Positions 61,722 to 64,000 of a stretch of 64,000 nucleotides of DNA are shown here, piece by piece (position 1 is the first letter of the stretch; each line of letters begins with the position of its first letter). A program made the translations under genes and the position numbers. This DNA is from Onstottus_B arcticum. Lineage in GTDB: Bacteria; Acidobacteriota; Blastocatellia; UBA7656. The notes beneath the pieces were generated by a model. The model saw only the letters and a list, made by a program, of their open reading frames with translations, was not told where the DNA came from and did no database searches. Where the stretch lies: NCBI GenBank assembly GCA_038040485.1, contig JBBPIE010000016.1, positions 62,001 to 126,000 on the forward strand, in the 5' to 3' direction.

Positions 61722-62876
61722 ATGCGGATGACCGGACAAAGCAAAGCGCTCCTCTCCTATTTCGAAGAAAGCCGGGCGGAGATAGTCGAGTTCATTCGCT
61801 GGCTCGTCGAGCAAGAATCGATGTCGCGAGAAGCCGAAGCTAATCGGCGGCTAGCTGAGAACCTCGCCGAGAAGCTCGCGTCGACAGGCGCACAGGTTGA
61901 TCTGTTCAATGATCCGAAGTTTGGCTCGACGCTGAGGGCTCGCTACAACGGCGCCGAAGAGTCTACACAACAGTTGCTGGTCGTCGGTCACCTCGACACC
62001 GTCTGGCCGCTGGGCACGCTTGCCCAAAGACCGTTTCGCGTCGAGAACGGACGTGCGTTTGGGCCGGGCATCTTCGATATGAAAGCCGGTGTCGCGCTCG
62101 CAACGTTTGCAATGCGAGCCCTAAGAGACGCGGGCCGTAAAACGCAGAGACCAGTCACGCTACTGATGACCTGCGACGAAGAAACCGGCAGTCACTTCTC
62201 GCGCGAGATCATCGAAGACGAAGCCCGGACCGCGCGCGCCGCCCTGGTGCTTGAGCCGCCGATACCCGGCGGCACGATCAAGACTGCTCGAAAAGGCGTC
62301 GGCGAGTTCGAATTGATCATTCACGGCAAGCCGGCTCACGCGGGTAACGATCCACGCGCGGGCGTCAGCGCAATAACCGAGATGGCTAATCAGATTCTTG
62401 CGATCAACAAGCTTGTGGACTACTCGCGCGGGACGACGCTCAATGTTGGCGTCGTGCGAGGCGGCGTGCTCTCGAACGTCATCGCAGCCGAAGCGCGAGC
62501 GTCCATCGATATGAGATTTCAAAGTGAAGCCGAGGGCGCGCGGATAGAGCAAGCAATGTCGTCGCTAAAGCCGATCCACGACCGCGCTCGCCTGGAAGTG
62601 CGCGGCGGAATAAATCGCCCGCCGCTGGTTCGCACTTCGGCGATCGCCGCGCTGTTCGACCACGCGAAGCAACTCGCCGCGGAACTGGACTACGAGTTGA
62701 AAGAAGGCTCGGTAGGCGGCGGTTCGGACGGCAACTTCATTGCGGCGATGGGAGTGCCGGTGCTGGATGGTTTAGGAGTCGATGGCGCGGGCGCTCACGC
62801 CGAGCACGAGCACATCATCATCGAAGATATTCCGCGCCGCGCGGCTCTGCTCGCGCGGTTGATCGAGACGATTTGA
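61722..62876 (+). CDS. M20 metallopeptidase, glutamate carboxypeptidase (CPG2)-like
   Basis: The 384-residue zinc enzyme has VVGHLDTVWPLGT, GPGIFDMKAGVAL, TCDEETGSHFSREI, VLEPPIPGGTIK, GKPAHAGNDPRAG in the lid domain and the closing histidine in GAGAHAEHEHI. The HLDTVW and FDMKAG wording is characteristic of carboxypeptidase G2-like enzymes, which remove C-terminal glutamate from folates or peptides. No signal peptide: cytoplasmic. Start at 61722 or 61728; longer frames run into the REP-like region. Confidence 0.9.
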   Translation: MRMTGQSKALLSYFEESRAEIVEFIRWLVEQESMSREAEANRRLAENLAEKLASTGAQVDLFNDPKFGSTLRARYNGAEESTQQLLVVGHLDTVWPLGTLAQRPFRVENGRAFGPGIFDMKAGVALATFAMRALRDAGRKTQRPVTLLMTCDEETGSHFSREIIEDEARTARAALVLEPPIPGGTIKTARKGVGEFELIIHGKPAHAGNDPRAGVSAITEMANQILAINKLVDYSRGTTLNVGVVRGGVLSNVIAAEARASIDMRFQSEAEGARIEQAMSSLKPIHDRARLEVRGGINRPPLVRTSAIAALFDHAKQLAAELDYELKEGSVGGGSDGNFIAAMGVPVLDGLGVDGAGAHAEHEHIIIEDIPRRAALLARLIETI

Positions 62877-63148
62877 CTGCTGTGGCTTGGTGCTTGAAGA
62901 ATCTCTAAGTTGGTGTTTGCTTCGTGTCCGGCTCGGCCATCTCGTTCGGAAGGCGTGTTATCCCATTGAAGGGAAGAACAGGTTGATCCCATGCGAGTGC
63001 TCTTCAGCTTATGGGCATGTAGTTTCGGATGCGAATAGCACTGCGAAGCTGATGTATCAGCTTCGGTTGGGTCATCGAGACCCTCCTCGGAGCACCGAGG
63101 CGTTAGTCTAGTTAGGCCGCTAGGCGTAGAACAAGGAAACAGACCGAA

Positions 63149-63535
63149 TTGATTTCAGAGATCGTTAACGTTGCGGCGGAATGCGTCAAACATCCCACCA
63201 AGCCCTCAATTCTCGTGCCTGAGTTGGGACGCTATGTTTGTCCGGACTCTCGAGAGGGGCAGCGCGCTTTGGCCCAGATCCAGCTCATAGCAACAGATTC
63301 GCAACCGCTGACGCAACCTTCGCGTATCGATCCTCAGTTCAAGCTTGTATTCATCACGGCCGCTGTAGGTTCGCTGCTTTTCGTAGTGATCTGTGTAGGT
63401 CTTCACTTATACACTGACGGACAGCCTCCTCCGGCGCTCGCGAAACTCATTGATGGCCTATTGGATATGGCGAAAATTGGTTTTGGTGCGGCCGTCGGGC
63501 TGCTTGGCGGCAAGGCGATGCAGGCGAAGACATGA
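63149..63535 (+). CDS. Small membrane protein of unknown function
   Basis: TTG start at 63149 with AAGGAA upstream. The 128 residues have a soluble N-terminus (LVPELGRYVCPDSREGQRAL), a membrane segment (KLVFITAAVGSLLFVVICVG) and a second weaker segment (MAKIGFGAAVGLLGGKAMQ). No family recognised. The region 62877-63148 before it holds no gene. Confidence 0.55.
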   Translation: MISEIVNVAAECVKHPTKPSILVPELGRYVCPDSREGQRALAQIQLIATDSQPLTQPSRIDPQFKLVFITAAVGSLLFVVICVGLHLYTDGQPPPALAKLIDGLLDMAKIGFGAAVGLLGGKAMQAKT

Positions 63536-63663
63536 ATCCACTAGCCTCTGAACACTGGCCTAACTTCCCACCTGCACTGCAGCCGCAAACGAGGCCGGCA
63601 TTGTGATGCGGAACGACGTTAGACAATGGGTTCCTTAATACAACTGACGCCATTGCGCGGTAG

Positions 63664-63870
63664 TTATGGCGTGAGCCCGGTGCGCTGGAGAAGACTCTCG
63701 AATCTTCGATCAGATCGAAGGCTCGCAAACACCGGGTCAACCTTGAGATTCATCAACCAGATGTCTCGATCCTCGAACGCTTTTTCCAACCACTTGAAAG
63801 CCTGATCCTTCTCGCCAAGCCCCGCATAGATCGTAGCTATCGTGTAAAGCGAAACTAAGCGTTGCTTTGC
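63664..63870 (-). pseudogene. C-terminal remnant of a TPR-type regulator
   Basis: The minus-strand frame reads LVSLYTIATIYAGLGEKDQA, then WLEKAFEDRDIWLMNLKVDP and FASLRSDRRFESLLQRTGL before a TAA. This is the characteristic C-terminus of TPR-containing kinases, cyclases and regulators. A stop codon lies just upstream at 63871-63873 and no start exists, so only a fragment of about 68 residues remains. Confidence 0.75.
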
Positions 63871-63884
63871 TTATCCTACTCTAG

Positions 63885-64000
63885 TTACTTCGCCGGGCTC
63901 TCGCGCCAGCCATAGAAGTTCGCGACTTGTTCGCCGATTCGCGCGATTGCGTCCTCCATGTTTGGGCCGATCCCGTTGTGTCGAGCCGTGAACACGCTGA
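63885..64000 (-). CDS. Partial gene running off the right edge
   Basis: The last 37 residues of a minus-strand protein are visible (FTARHNGIGPNMEDAIARIG, then VANFYGWRESPAK, stop TAA at 63885-63887). The gene continues beyond the window. Not enough sequence to assign a family. Confidence 0.45.
   Translation of the reverse strand, partial: SVFTARHNGIGPNMEDAIARIGEQVANFYGWRESPAK

Overview
The window is bacterial chromosomal DNA with a high GC content. It most resembles an Acidobacteriota genome, probably of the Blastocatellia. This is an inference from a VWFA-related protein of the acidobacterial type, a reaction-centre-type cytochrome c with a nearby TPR protein, lipocalin-like and amidohydrolase paralogues with signal peptides, and dense dispersed intergenic repeats. 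There is no transposase, integrase, phage gene or rRNA.

Layout. 0-9.7 kb (minus strand): a YidD-like protein, then thymidine kinase, an M20 deacylase, asd and lysC (aspartate pathway), a TIR-like effector next to a DUF433 protein, gamma-glutamyltransferase and a cytochrome c. 10-17.4 kb: lipoprotein, membrane dipeptidase, a pseudopilin-like protein, a large TPR protein, and a CAP-domain gene whose 3' half is duplicated around a brnT/brnA module. 17.4-31.5 kb (mainly plus strand) is a housekeeping block: ispE, tRNA-Gln, prs, rplY, pth, rpsF-rpsR-rplI, dnaB, alr, then an alpha-oxoamine synthase with a ketosynthase and acyl carrier protein. At 22.7-25.2 kb this block is interrupted by a TPR-AraC regulator surrounded by small exported proteins. 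31.6-38.4 kb: CBS protein, sugar-phosphate nucleotidyltransferase, acetamidase-like protein, an SDR/haloalkane dehalogenase-like/methyltransferase operon and an amidohydrolase. 38.4-44.5 kb holds three toxin-antitoxin pairs with an O-methyltransferase and a VWFA protein. 44.7-52.6 kb: TatD, a MerR regulator with a MerR-type promoter and a Cys-Cys exported protein, a ferritin-like protein, a YCII protein, a DUF4276/ABC-ATPase pair and priA. 52.8-64 kb: exported Cys-rich/EF-hand protein, ECF sigma factor, lipocalin-like pair, VOC protein, HEAT-like protein, MocA-like enzyme, CPG2-like peptidase and decaying ends.

The most unusual signal is not a protein. Many intergenic gaps are filled by inverted-repeat elements built from tandem heptamers of unrelated sequence (GTAGTCC, GTGATGC, GTGGTCA, GGTTTCT types). 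In at least nine places the stop codon of the upstream gene lies inside the repeat element. Because 7 is 1 modulo 3, a heptamer carrying one TAG or TGA gives stops in all three frames within 21 bp, and the inverted arm does the same on the other strand. One heptad element of a stop-free family sits in frame inside priA.

Protein-level candidates for new systems are: the TIR-like/DUF433 pair; the DUF4276/ATPase pair; the TPR-AraC regulator with its exported small proteins; and a two-gene exported-protein cassette that appears twice, at 22.7-23.7 kb and 52.8-54.7 kb. All functions are read from sequence motifs alone; no database search was possible.
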